The translations under genes were made by a program, and so were the position numbers. From Granulosicoccus sp036478595 (GTDB lineage: Bacteria > Pseudomonadota > Gammaproteobacteria > Granulosicoccales > Granulosicoccaceae), in the NCBI GenBank assembly GCA_036478595.1, contig JAZGEF010000018.1, positions 27,213 to 91,212 on the forward strand: a stretch of 64,000 nt of DNA. Reading direction: 5' to 3'. The notes beneath the pieces are model-generated. The model was given only the letters and a program-made list of their open reading frames with translations. It was not told where the DNA came from and did no database searches. Positions 1-8,293 of this stretch are shown piece after piece (position 1 is the stretch's first letter; each line of letters opens with the position of its first letter).

Positions 1-752
1 TTTTTTAGCCAATTCAATCGCTCCTCTTTGGGAACCATATTGCTATTGCCGATTAATGAAACTTTAGCAGATGGGCCTAATCCGCTATGGATATCCAAAA
101 TCGTCACTTGTTTTGAGTTGGCAGAAAGATCGGCTATTATATTTTGTAACAGGCGGCTCGACTCACTCGGCCGCGTGCCTCCAAAAAATACTCCTTTAGG
201 GAAATCGTATTGCCCTTGGGCTATCGGTTTAAACAATTTGGTAATACCGAGGCTCAAAGCGATCAATTTAATTGCATTAAGCCAATATTTAATCTCACCT
301 GCTGTACTAGGTGATTTTGGTGCATTGATAATTGGATCTAATGCGGCGTAACAGGGATGCGACTTAGGAGCTGTTTTAAAGAAGTTCCGATTTACGTCTA
401 CATTGTTTTCATCTACGCGCCGAAGGTGCGCAAAGCCCCAAGGGTTGGCCGCATGAATCATCACAATGCCCGTGGATTTCGGCAGGCCACTTTGTGCCAG
501 CATTTGTAATGCTTGAAACTGAACGACTGCACCAACAAAGCCCTCAACACCATGTACGCCACTAGTTAGAATGATCAGGTGTTCGTCGGTAGGCGACGTT
601 AATGATGCGACATCAACTGTTAGAGTTTCGCCTGCTGGCCCTAGAGCGGCAATTGGGTGGGCGTCCATATGAGCACCACAAGCGTTACCGAGTTCGATAA
701 ATCGAGCACGACTGGCGAAGTAGTCCGCGGGCCAGTAGTTTTTATCGAACAT
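1..752 (-). CDS. DUF2817 family (M14-like) protein, partial
   Basis: This frame is open from an ATG at 752 to the window edge, so the C-terminus is missing. The translation begins MFDKNYWPADYFASRARFI. It contains a TSGVHGVEG stretch near residue 62 and a VDENNVDVNRNF stretch near residue 118, which are hallmarks of the DUF2817 family, distant relatives of zinc carboxypeptidases. In that family the first His and Glu would be metal ligands. No signal peptide is visible. The substrate is unknown. It lies just downstream of the zinc-peptidase gene on the same strand with a 24-bp gap, so co-transcription is likely. An in-frame TTG lies five codons upstream as an alternative start. Confidence 0.85.
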   Translation of the reverse strand, partial: MFDKNYWPADYFASRARFIELGNACGAHMDAHPIAALGPAGETLTVDVASLTSPTDEHLIILTSGVHGVEGFVGAVVQFQALQMLAQSGLPKSTGIVMIHAANPWGFAHLRRVDENNVDVNRNFFKTAPKSHPCYAALDPIINAPKSPSTAGEIKYWLNAIKLIALSLGITKLFKPIAQGQYDFPKGVFFGGTRPSESSRLLQNIIADLSANSKQVTILDIHSGLGPSAKVSLIGNSNMVPKEERLNWLK

Positions 753-776
753 GTTTTCTTGCGTCAAGGTGTAATC

Positions 777-1463
777 CTAACGGCGCAGTATCATTATCCA
801 TCTACCAATGTGTAGAAGGTCGGCAAGGGCTGCAGCAAAATACGTATAAGCAGCCGCTTTTAATACGCTTTGCACGGCAGGGATGTCAGCATCGCTAATG
901 TACTCACCTTCGGTCAGGATGGGCATCGCTTTTTTAAAACTAGCGTCCCATTCTTCTGGCAGTATGATTAAATAAGCCATTGCCCCTAGTAATTGTAAAA
1001 ACAAGCCGATGCCAATAAATAGCATGATTGCAGCAGGAGCCCTAAGCAAGATGGCGATAAACGGCGTAGCAGTTAACATGAGTACACCTGCTTTTTTTAA
1101 TAAATAGGCCGTCGGGAGATAACGGCTACGAAGTGTTGAAATGGGCTCCTGCCTATCAAATTGAATAGCGTGGCCCACTTCATGTGCTGCAACTGCAATA
1201 GCAGTTAGGGATTTGCCATTGAAGTTAGATTCGCCGAGCCTGACCGTGCGGCTGCCTGGATCGTAGTGATCATTTCGATCATCGGTTGTTTCTAGCGAGA
1301 CATCAGTAAGCTCAAATCGTTGAATAAGATGTGCGGCTAATTCACCACCCGTTCCTGGTAGATCTTCACGTTGCTTGCTGTGCTTACGCATAACCATCGA
1401 TATTCGTAAGCTTGGGATATAGACAAGGGCTGCTACAAATAATGTGAGTATTAGATATGGCAT
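777..1463 (-). CDS. membrane zinc metallopeptidase, YugP/Zn_peptidase_2 type
   Basis: The protein starts with a hydrophobic segment (MPYLILTLFVAALVYIPSL), has the zinc-peptidase motif HEVGHAIQ in the middle, and has further hydrophobic segments after it. This is the architecture of the YugP-like neutral zinc metallopeptidases (PF04298), predicted to be membrane-anchored proteases. I chose the ATG at 1463 because family members begin directly with the membrane segment. The frame stays open to 1529, but that would add 22 residues without family support and overlap the upstream gene by 55 bp. The C-terminal tail ends in a further hydrophobic region. Physiological substrates are not known. Confidence 0.8.
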   Translation of the reverse strand: MPYLILTLFVAALVYIPSLRISMVMRKHSKQREDLPGTGGELAAHLIQRFELTDVSLETTDDRNDHYDPGSRTVRLGESNFNGKSLTAIAVAAHEVGHAIQFDRQEPISTLRSRYLPTAYLLKKAGVLMLTATPFIAILLRAPAAIMLFIGIGLFLQLLGAMAYLIILPEEWDASFKKAMPILTEGEYISDADIPAVQSVLKAAAYTYFAAALADLLHIGRWIMILRR

Positions 1464-1474
1464 TGGAAAACCGA

Positions 1475-2236
1475 TTAATTTAGCATTGCTGCGATTACGG
1501 CCACTAGTGTCATCAAGAACAGAAACCACTTCATCACTTTAGCCGAAATATCCATTGCGATATTAACGCCTAACCACGCACCGACCATGCTGCCTATCGC
1601 TAGAAGTAAACCAGGTGCCCAGGCGACTTGATCGTTGTAGATAAACAGTGCAAGCGCCACAGCAGTGAAAGAAACCGTACAAACGATTTTTAGCGCATTT
1701 GTAGAAATAATGTCATAACGTAAGGTACCTGCAAGCGCAGCGATAAGCACAAACCCGACACCTGCTTGTACAAAGCCACCGTATATGCCGGCAACAAACA
1801 GCGCTAGCCATGCGCCAGGTGTATCTTTGACAAGCTTCACAGCTGTGCCAGCATCTGGAATCACAACGGATGGCTTAAACAGCATTAGAGCTGCCATAGC
1901 AAGCATGGTAAACAACAGTGCAGGCTTGAGTAAGTAAGCGGGTGCATAGCTAGCCGCTGCTGCACCTAACAAACCACCCAGTAGCGTAGGCACGAGAATA
2001 GCATTGAGATCAGCCGTTGGGAGTTTGCCCTTGGCGTGAAATTGTTTCATTCCCGTTAACGACTGCATCATTACGCCGACTCGATTGGTGGCGTTGGCTA
2101 CATCAGGTGGTAGGCCTGCGACCATCAAGGCAGGGATAGTGAGGTTTGATCCACCGCCTGCTAGTGTATTGATAACCCCAGCAACTAAACCAAGCACAAC
2201 CAACAAAACGCCGTAGCCTAAGGTCAGGTCAATCAC
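1475..2236 (-). CDS. TSUP/TauE-SafE family membrane permease
   Basis: A 253-residue, strongly hydrophobic protein with about eight membrane segments. The family signature GVINTLAGGGSNLTIPALM is near residue 20, and a second glycine-rich repeat, GGFVQAGVGFVLIAAL, starts near residue 153. This matches the TauE/SafE (TSUP) group, which moves sulfite, sulfoacetate, organosulfonates or other small anions across the inner membrane. The substrate here cannot be told. The GTG start overlaps the stop of the upstream modF gene (GTGA), so translation is probably coupled. The pairing with a ModF-type ATPase could hint at oxyanion transport, but that is only inference. Confidence 0.85.
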   Translation of the reverse strand: MIDLTLGYGVLLVVLGLVAGVINTLAGGGSNLTIPALMVAGLPPDVANATNRVGVMMQSLTGMKQFHAKGKLPTADLNAILVPTLLGGLLGAAAASYAPAYLLKPALLFTMLAMAALMLFKPSVVIPDAGTAVKLVKDTPGAWLALFVAGIYGGFVQAGVGFVLIAALAGTLRYDIISTNALKIVCTVSFTAVALALFIYNDQVAWAPGLLLAIGSMVGAWLGVNIAMDISAKVMKWFLFLMTLVAVIAAMLN

Positions 2237-3672
2237 TGTATGTCGTTGCCATAGTTGTTGCCAAGAACCATATGATGCTCAATGCCCGCTATTTTATCTT
2301 GCAATCGGTGGTTTACATATAGGACAGTAGTATCAGAATTCGTACATATTTTCTCAATTAGGGTCAATACCAGATGCCGGTTTAAATCATCAAGGCCTAA
2401 GCACGGTTCATCGAGAATCAGCAAGGGAGGGTGTTTCACCATAGCTCGGACAATGAGTATTAACCGTTGATCACCAAATGAAAGTTGATTAAAAGGATTA
2501 TCACCCAATTCATGCATACCCAAAAGTGCTAGCCATTGGTTGGCGATGTCTTTTTGTACGTCGCTATACTGTTGATAGATCCCAATACTGTCATAGAATC
2601 CGGAGATGATCGCATTGCGCACGCTTACACTGACCTTATACTCCCACTGTAGTGCGCTGGATACATAACCGATATGTTGCTTAATGTCCCATATGCTTTC
2701 ACCCTGGCCACGCTGCATGCCAAATAGTTGAATGTTGTTTACGTAGCATTGCGGGTGATCGCCGGTGATCAGGTTAAGCAGGCAGGTTTTACCACTGCCG
2801 TTGGGACCACTGACTTGCCAGTGTTGTCCGGGGTTTATTTGCCAATTTAGTTGATCAAAGATAATCGTGTCACCGTAGGCAATACGACCATCCTTGATGT
2901 TCACTAATACCGTGTTTCGGTCTAAGCTTGGTATGTTTGACTGTGGCTCTTTTGTAGGGATCGCTATCTCGCTGGTTTTTAGATGCAACAGTTGGCGTAG
3001 TTCAGCAACCGCAGTTTCATCGCAAAAAGGTACTGTATATGTTAGTTCGCCTTTTTCTATGTAAGCGATATTAGTAACGAAGTTTGGAATTTCATCAAAA
3101 CGATTTAATACCAATATCATTGGCAATGATTGGCTGTATTCCTGAAGTAGGCGGTTTAATACTTCATCTGAATGTAGATCAAGGCCTTCGAAAGGTTCAT
3201 CCAGTATCAATAGATCAGCATTGCTAGTGAGTGCTTTAATCAAAATGACTTTGCGTGTTTCGCCAGTTGATAGTTTGCGAAAGCTCCGCGTCAATAGTGG
3301 TTCGAATTTAAATGCTTCAATTAAACGACGCTGCTCATTCTTATTCTGGCAACCGTCGTTTAGTATTTCATGAACGCTGGTGCCTTCACTAATTACGTCA
3401 AGTATATCCGCATCATCCCTGCGACGTTCCGTTTCAATTAACTCGGCCTGTGCTTCAAACGATACGATAGCAATGTTGGAGGGTAGCCCGGTTATGGTTC
3501 CTGCTTCAACATCACCGATTCCGAGCAAACATGCTGCTAAAGCCGATTTACCTGAGCCATTGGCTCCGGTAATAACCCAGTGCTGACTATCATTGAGTTT
3601 CCAGTTGATTTTGATAAGTTCAAAATGATTGTCAAAGTTGACGCACAGATTGTTCAGAGTGGCGTTGAACAT
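2233..3672 (-). CDS. modF: double ABC ATPase, ModF/PhrA type
   Basis: Two ABC ATPase domains occur in one 479-residue chain with no membrane segments. Walker A motifs GANGSGKS (residues 36-43) and GPNGSGKT (near 290) are each followed by a signature-like loop (LSTGETRK and LSFGDQRL) and a Walker B (LLILDEPFEGLD and LLILDEPCLGLD). Length and both atypical signature loops match E. coli ModF (490 aa), annotated as a molybdate transport-associated ATPase whose exact role is unsettled. No modABC genes are present in this window. The start ATG is at 3672 and the stop overlaps the TauE-type permease gene. Confidence 0.85.
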   Translation of the reverse strand: MFNATLNNLCVNFDNHFELIKINWKLNDSQHWVITGANGSGKSALAACLLGIGDVEAGTITGLPSNIAIVSFEAQAELIETERRRDDADILDVISEGTSVHEILNDGCQNKNEQRRLIEAFKFEPLLTRSFRKLSTGETRKVILIKALTSNADLLILDEPFEGLDLHSDEVLNRLLQEYSQSLPMILVLNRFDEIPNFVTNIAYIEKGELTYTVPFCDETAVAELRQLLHLKTSEIAIPTKEPQSNIPSLDRNTVLVNIKDGRIAYGDTIIFDQLNWQINPGQHWQVSGPNGSGKTCLLNLITGDHPQCYVNNIQLFGMQRGQGESIWDIKQHIGYVSSALQWEYKVSVSVRNAIISGFYDSIGIYQQYSDVQKDIANQWLALLGMHELGDNPFNQLSFGDQRLILIVRAMVKHPPLLILDEPCLGLDDLNRHLVLTLIEKICTNSDTTVLYVNHRLQDKIAGIEHHMVLGNNYGNDIQ

Positions 3673-3702
3673 GAATTATGATTAATTAAGTGTGTTTGCT
3701 GA

Positions 3703-4611
3703 TTATGCTTGAGGGTAGGAGTCAGCGGCACAATTCCAGAATGCATTTAACAAAGGATCGCCCAAGCGTTCTTCATGTGCGCACAAACCGAGTTCAAACG
3801 GTTTAAGATCATTCATATACGGCAGTACGCGCACTGATTCACGAATAGGGCTATGCTCAATCACCAAGGCGGGGACAACTGCCACACCGAATCCTAAACT
3901 TACCATCGATACCACGGCCTCATGTCCGGCGACTTGCGCATAGATGCGAGGTTCGCAATGTAGCGACTTCATTCGCGTAAGAAAACGGGTACGGGCAAGC
4001 CCACGTTCGGCTAATACTACAGGTAGCTCGCTCCAATCTGGCTCTTCACCATTTTTAAGGTATTCATTCAATGTGCTAGTGAGTGGGCTAGGAATGGTTG
4101 GTCCGATCAAGCATAAGGGCGTGCGCCGCAAAGGTAAACAGCTTAACTTGCGTGGCAAGTTTGATGGTACGGCGATAATAGCGGAGTCATCCACACCGTC
4201 TACTACGCGCTCAAGTGCTTCAGCTTGGTCCCCTGTACGCAGCTTAATTTCTATACCGAGGTGTGTATCGCGCATGGCAGGTAGTATTTGACTGAGTATG
4301 CTGTAGCTGGCCGTGACGGAAGCAAACACACTGACCTCACCAGTGAGCTTTGCTGAACTGACGTCCAGATCGTTGCGGATTTTCTGCCAATTATCAACAG
4401 CATCTCTGGCGTATTCTAGAAAGTGGCGGCCCGCTGGGGTTAATTGTACTTGCCGATTATCGCGCTCAACTAACACTTGGCCGACATGCACTTCCAGGCG
4501 CTGCAGGTGTCTACTAACGGCTGACGGGCTAAGGTCGGTTTGGCGTGCTGTCCTGCCAAAATGGAGCGTTTGGGCCAGGCTGAGGAAAACTTTGTAGGTT
4601 CGGATGTCCAA
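3703..4611 (-). CDS. ilvY: LysR-family activator IlvY
   Basis: The N-terminal LysR helix-turn-helix (residues about 1-60, with HFGRTARQTDLSPSAVSRHL) is followed by a substrate-binding domain with GHEAVVSMVSLGFGVAVVP. Both stretches closely resemble E. coli IlvY, and the gene is divergent from ilvC, the classical arrangement. IlvY activates ilvC when acetolactate or acetohydroxybutyrate accumulates. I place the start at the TTG at 4611, giving a protein of about 302 aa that begins MDIRTYKVFL like E. coli IlvY. The frame is open to an ATG at 4680, but that start would lie inside the probable operator. The alternative cannot be excluded. Confidence 0.88.
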   Translation of the reverse strand: MDIRTYKVFLSLAQTLHFGRTARQTDLSPSAVSRHLQRLEVHVGQVLVERDNRQVQLTPAGRHFLEYARDAVDNWQKIRNDLDVSSAKLTGEVSVFASVTASYSILSQILPAMRDTHLGIEIKLRTGDQAEALERVVDGVDDSAIIAVPSNLPRKLSCLPLRRTPLCLIGPTIPSPLTSTLNEYLKNGEEPDWSELPVVLAERGLARTRFLTRMKSLHCEPRIYAQVAGHEAVVSMVSLGFGVAVVPALVIEHSPIRESVRVLPYMNDLKPFELGLCAHEERLGDPLLNAFWNCAADSYPQA

Positions 4612-4666
4612 ATGGAGCTGCTGCTTTGTTCGTTTATTTAATAATAACAACAAGTTAGCCGTTAAG

Positions 4667-4711
4667 TGCGTTATACGCAACGCTGTGAGTCGAATATGTC
4701 GATTTACGCAA
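4667..4711. promoter_or_regulatory. candidate IlvY operator pair in the ilvY-ilvC intergenic region
   Basis: Two copies of TWTACGCAA lie in the same orientation at 4672-4680 and 4703-4711, 31 bp apart, or about three helical turns. The first is part of an inverted repeat, TGCGT-TAT-ACGCA (4667-4679). LysR-type activators bind such phased sites between divergent promoters. The location between ilvY and ilvC makes IlvY the obvious ligand. This is a pattern match only. Confidence 0.45.
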
Positions 4712-4771
4712 TGAGTCTACTCCTTTATTATTCACGCGATAAACCTATTTTCGCTTTCAGGAAGCACCGTT

Positions 4772-6250
4772 ATGGGCCAAAACTACTTCAATTCATTACC
4801 GTTAAGACTTCAATTAGAAGAGCTCGCTAAATGTCGATTTATGCAATCTGAAGAGTTTGCTGATGGTGTGGAATACATTAAGGGTAAGAAGATCGTCATT
4901 GTGGGTTGTGGTGCTCAGGGGCTTAACCAAGGCTTGAACCTACGTGACTCTGGGCTTGATGTGAGCTACGCCTTACGTCAGGCAGCAATCGACGAAAAGC
5001 GGCAATCGTTTAAGAATGCATCTGACAACGGTTTCACTGTTGGTACGTATGAAGATCTTATCCCTGCGGCAGATATCGTGATGAACCTGACGCCAGATAA
5101 GCAACATACCGCTGTTGTTAATGCGGTTATGCCTATGATGAAAAAAGGTTCGACGCTTGACTACGCCCATGGCTTCAACTTAGTTGAAGAAGGCATGCAG
5201 GTGAATAAAGACATCACGGTTGTGATGATGTGCCCCAAGTGCCCCGGGTCTGAAGTACGCGCAGAATATGTACGCGGTTTTGGTGTTCCAACACTTATTG
5301 CTGTGCATCGCGAAAACGATCCTAACGATGACGGCATGAAGATCGCCAAAGCACTGGCTGTTGGTACTGGTGGGCATCGAGCCGGTGTATTGGAATCATC
5401 ACCCATCGCCGAAGTTAAATCTGATTTGATGGGCGAGCAAACAATTCTGTGTGGCGTGCTACAGACTGGCTCAGTGTTGTGCTACAACAAAATGATAGAA
5501 GAGGGAATCGATGCGCCTTACGCTGCCAAGCTTGTACAAAACGGTTGGGAAGTAGTTACCGAAGCACTGAAGTACGGCGGCATCACTACGATGATGGATC
5601 GCTTGTCTAATCCTGCAAAAATCCGTGCGTATGAACTGTCAGAGCAAATAAAAGGCATACTTCGCCCATTGTTTCAAAAACATCAAGACGACATCATGTC
5701 TGGGCATTTTTCCAGCACCATGATGGCTGATTGGGCTAACGATGATGTGAACCTACTTAAGTGGCGCGCAGAGACAGGTGAGACAGCATTTGAAAAGCAA
5801 ACTATCTCTACTGATGATATAGCTGAGCAAGAGTATTTTGATAACGGCATCTTGATGGTTGCAATGATACGCGCAGGCGTTGAACTTGCGTTCGAAACGA
5901 TGGTTGACGCGGGTATTGTTGCTGATTCGGCTTACTATGAGTCACTGCATGAAACACCTTTAATCGCCAACTTAATTGCACGCCGTAAGTTATATGAGAT
6001 GAACGTCGTTATTTCTGATACTGCAGAATACGGTTGTTATTTGTTTGATCAACTAGCGCGTCCATTACTGGCAAAGGAACTCATGCCATCAATCAAATCT
6101 GATGTTATTGGTAAGGGTTTGCAAATTAATGATACTGGTGTCGATAATGCTCAGTTGGTGCAAATTAACGACGCTATTCGTCACCACCCCATTGAAAAAG
6201 TCGGTGCACGATTACGTGGGCATATGACGGGTATGAAAGCGATCGTATAA
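4772..6250 (+). CDS. ilvC: ketol-acid reductoisomerase, class II
   Basis: The enzyme isomerises and reduces 2-acetolactate or 2-aceto-2-hydroxybutyrate with NADPH in isoleucine/valine synthesis. At 492 aa it is the long class II form with a duplicated C-terminal domain, as in E. coli (491 aa). The N-terminus MGQNYFNSLPLRLQLEELAK and the nucleotide-binding VGCGAQGLNQG (residues 44-54) match that family. A ribosome binding site AGGAAG lies about 10 bp before the ATG. It is transcribed alone, divergent from ilvY, and ends at a strong hairpin terminator. Confidence 0.97.
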   Translation: MGQNYFNSLPLRLQLEELAKCRFMQSEEFADGVEYIKGKKIVIVGCGAQGLNQGLNLRDSGLDVSYALRQAAIDEKRQSFKNASDNGFTVGTYEDLIPAADIVMNLTPDKQHTAVVNAVMPMMKKGSTLDYAHGFNLVEEGMQVNKDITVVMMCPKCPGSEVRAEYVRGFGVPTLIAVHRENDPNDDGMKIAKALAVGTGGHRAGVLESSPIAEVKSDLMGEQTILCGVLQTGSVLCYNKMIEEGIDAPYAAKLVQNGWEVVTEALKYGGITTMMDRLSNPAKIRAYELSEQIKGILRPLFQKHQDDIMSGHFSSTMMADWANDDVNLLKWRAETGETAFEKQTISTDDIAEQEYFDNGILMVAMIRAGVELAFETMVDAGIVADSAYYESLHETPLIANLIARRKLYEMNVVISDTAEYGCYLFDQLARPLLAKELMPSIKSDVIGKGLQINDTGVDNAQLVQINDAIRHHPIEKVGARLRGHMTGMKAIV

Positions 6251-6273
6251 TCAGTGTAGTTAATCAGTCAACA

Positions 6274-6471
6274 CTAGGCAGCGGATTCGAATGAAGGAAT
6301 TCGCTGCCTTATTTTGTTTGGTATGGCTTGTATAAGTGAGGTAAAGCCGTGATTGACATACAAGCGTTTGCGAACCTTGCCACTGTTGCTTTTGACGATT
6401 TTGGCCGATAAGCCAACGACTTTGTTGTTTGTGATTAGCGTGTCGCCAAAAAGTTGATATCGCTTAATCAT
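6274..6471 (-). CDS. small hypothetical protein overlapping the P450 3' end
   Basis: A 65-codon frame starts with ATG at 6471 and overlaps the last 8 bp of the P450 gene on the same strand, a spacing typical of translational coupling. The product is basic and has no recognisable domain, membrane segment or metal motif. It is not a ferredoxin, because it contains no cysteine. Its last codons run through the ilvC terminator stem, which argues against strong selection on the protein. It may be a real small gene or chance; I lean slightly towards chance. Confidence 0.3.
   Translation of the reverse strand: MIKRYQLFGDTLITNNKVVGLSAKIVKSNSGKVRKRLYVNHGFTSLIQAIPNKIRQRIPSFESAA
6276..6317 (+). terminator. 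rho-independent terminator after ilvC
   Basis: The inverted repeat AGGCAGCG ... CGCTGCCT (6276-6309) can extend to about 12 bp with one mismatch around an 8-10 nt loop. It is followed by TTATTTTG. It lies 26 bp after the ilvC stop. Because the stem is symmetric it may also end transcripts arriving from the P450 side. Confidence 0.75.
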
Positions 6472-7759
6472 CCCAATCTATATACAATTCTTGCGGCCCT
6501 CGAAAAGTGATATTTTCCGAATAACTTAGTTGTTGCTCATCAACAAGGCGTAAGCTTGGCAATCTGTTCGCTAGTGCTTCTATGGCTACATGTGCCTCCA
6601 GTCGTGCCAGTCGCGCGCCCAAACAAAAGTGAATACCATGCCCGAAGGCTATATGCTTGCGAGCATTTTTACGTCGAATATCAAATTCACCTGGTGAATC
6701 GAATAGTTCAGGCTGATGATTAGCCGCGCCAAGGCTTAAAAACACTTGTGTACCTGCTGGTACGTCGACACCAGCGATTTGCGTATCGATATTGGTTCTG
6801 CGGCGCCAACTGGTTTGTGGTGATTCGAAACGCAACACTTCTTCTAAGGCGTTAGGGATCAGTTTGTGATCGTTGCAAATATTAATCCAGTTTTCGCGCT
6901 GCGATAAAAGGCACAACAGCGTGTTACTCATAAAGTTACTAACGATTTCATGCCCTGCAAACGAATGGCCATAAATGATGGATTCAACTTCTAGATAAGA
7001 GAGTGCTTCCGGGTTGGCTTCATGCGCATCAAGTAGCTCTGATGTTAGATCGTCTTTACGATCCTTAAAGCGCGACGCTACAAATTCTCGGCAGTAGCGC
7101 CAATAATTCATCATCTTTTGGGCGATATCAACCTGTTCATCTTCATCTGGATTGCCCCAGGTAAACGCTAATCTGTTGCCGGTCCAAGACATCAGCTGTT
7201 CATCGTCAGCTTCATCAAAACCTATAAATCTAAAAATGATTTGCCCGGGTAGTGGGTGCCCAAAAGCGCTGACAAAATCAACGGGCCCACCAGTTTTAAG
7301 CATCTCGTCAATGAGCTCTTGGCTACGCCTGCGAATGTAGGGCTCTAAGGTTTTCATGCGGCGGCCGGAAAATCCGTTCCGCGTGTGTTTTCTTATTCTG
7401 GTGTGATCGGGTTGCTGCCGGTTGGACATTACCGCTACTGGATTGAAATCTTCATGGGCGAGAATTGCCGCAGCGCGATCGCAAATTGGGAATACCGGGT
7501 TTTGAACATTGTCGGACGAATACACGTCGTGATCACGGAACACCTCTATTAGATCTTCCATTCTGGTGACAACCAAATAGCCCAATTTTTTTGAGTAAAA
7601 TATGGGGTTGTTTTCTCGAATTTTTGCTAATTGCGGATAGGGGTTTTCAAGATACTCTGCAGTAAATGTTGTGAACTCATGATCAATAGGGCAACCACTA
7701 GGCTGAGTTTGAGCCGGAACACTTATGTTGTGGTAAGCCCCGTCATTTTTTGTGCTCAT
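6464..7759 (-). CDS. cytochrome P450 with atypical I-helix
   Basis: A soluble bacterial P450 of 431 aa. The heme-binding loop FGHGIHFCLGARLAR has its ligand at Cys379, and the K-helix ExxR is E307-R310. The I-helix reads FAGHEIVSN (267-275): the usual Thr after the acidic residue is Ile272, so the oxygen-activating acid-alcohol pair is incomplete. No ferredoxin or reductase gene is adjacent, so electrons must come from elsewhere, or it uses peroxide. A ribosome binding site AGGAAAA precedes the ATG. The neighbouring catabolic genes suggest hydroxylation or O-demethylation of an aromatic acid, but nothing in the sequence proves the substrate. Confidence 0.9.
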   Translation of the reverse strand: MSTKNDGAYHNISVPAQTQPSGCPIDHEFTTFTAEYLENPYPQLAKIRENNPIFYSKKLGYLVVTRMEDLIEVFRDHDVYSSDNVQNPVFPICDRAAAILAHEDFNPVAVMSNRQQPDHTRIRKHTRNGFSGRRMKTLEPYIRRRSQELIDEMLKTGGPVDFVSAFGHPLPGQIIFRFIGFDEADDEQLMSWTGNRLAFTWGNPDEDEQVDIAQKMMNYWRYCREFVASRFKDRKDDLTSELLDAHEANPEALSYLEVESIIYGHSFAGHEIVSNFMSNTLLCLLSQRENWINICNDHKLIPNALEEVLRFESPQTSWRRRTNIDTQIAGVDVPAGTQVFLSLGAANHQPELFDSPGEFDIRRKNARKHIAFGHGIHFCLGARLARLEAHVAIEALANRLPSLRLVDEQQLSYSENITFRGPQELYIDWDD

Positions 7760-7981
7760 GTCATTTTCCTGCTACGCGGTTTAAGCTTGCAACGATGTTA
7801 TATGAGTATCTGTTCATTTTTCTACTTGGCTGCACGCCGTTTGTATGAAGCGAGCACAACGTTCGGTACGCGCTTGTTCATTTGTTTGTGAAATTATCCA
7901 TACCACGTATGTACAGGCTCGTAATGCTATACTGATCTAAGGCTTTTAAATCGAATGCGCGAGCTGTAGTATAGCCTTCTA

Positions 7982-8291
7982 TTAGTTCGTTGTTTGCCGC
8001 TCCGTAACTGTTGCCATGGAAGTGACAACACCTGCAATTGGATGGCCGTCACGCATCGGCTTTTCTAAGGTCACGATGTCGGGTGTGATTCCGACGCCTT
8101 GATGCCCCCACATGGTGAACCTATGCACCTAAGGATTGCAGTATTTATTTCGTCCTCAAATGTGCCTGCATCCCAGACCCGCACCGCTTTGCCACGAACC
8201 AATGCAAAAGGACGTCAAATAAAATGGATACGTTTGGCCCAAGCAACTTTGCTCGCCGTTCCATTTGTTGGGCAGTGTTTGCCTTTGACAT
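7982..8291 (-). pseudogene. remnant of a second class III aminotransferase
   Basis: The minus strand starts 2 bp after the stop of the MBL-fold gene with an ATG at 8291 and reads MSKANTAQQMERRAKLLGPN, a typical N-terminus of class III PLP aminotransferases. After a frameshift, a piece like VRGKAVRVWDAG follows. Then a further frame reads MWGHQGVGITPDIVTLEKPM ... GHPIAGVVTSMATV, the internal segment that carries the PLP lysine in that family. Most of the gene (about 1.3 kb when intact) is deleted. Position 7760-7981, further downstream, is P450 upstream DNA without a recognisable gene. Confidence 0.75.
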
Positions 8292-8293
8292 GG

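Noticed and set aside
28..351. 107-codon plus-strand frame at the window start
   Set aside because: It is antisense to the clear DUF2817 gene, whose motifs occupy the same DNA.
4612..4680. 23-residue N-terminal extension of IlvY
   Set aside because: The extension has no match to IlvY and runs through the intergenic operator region; the TTG at 4611 fits the family.
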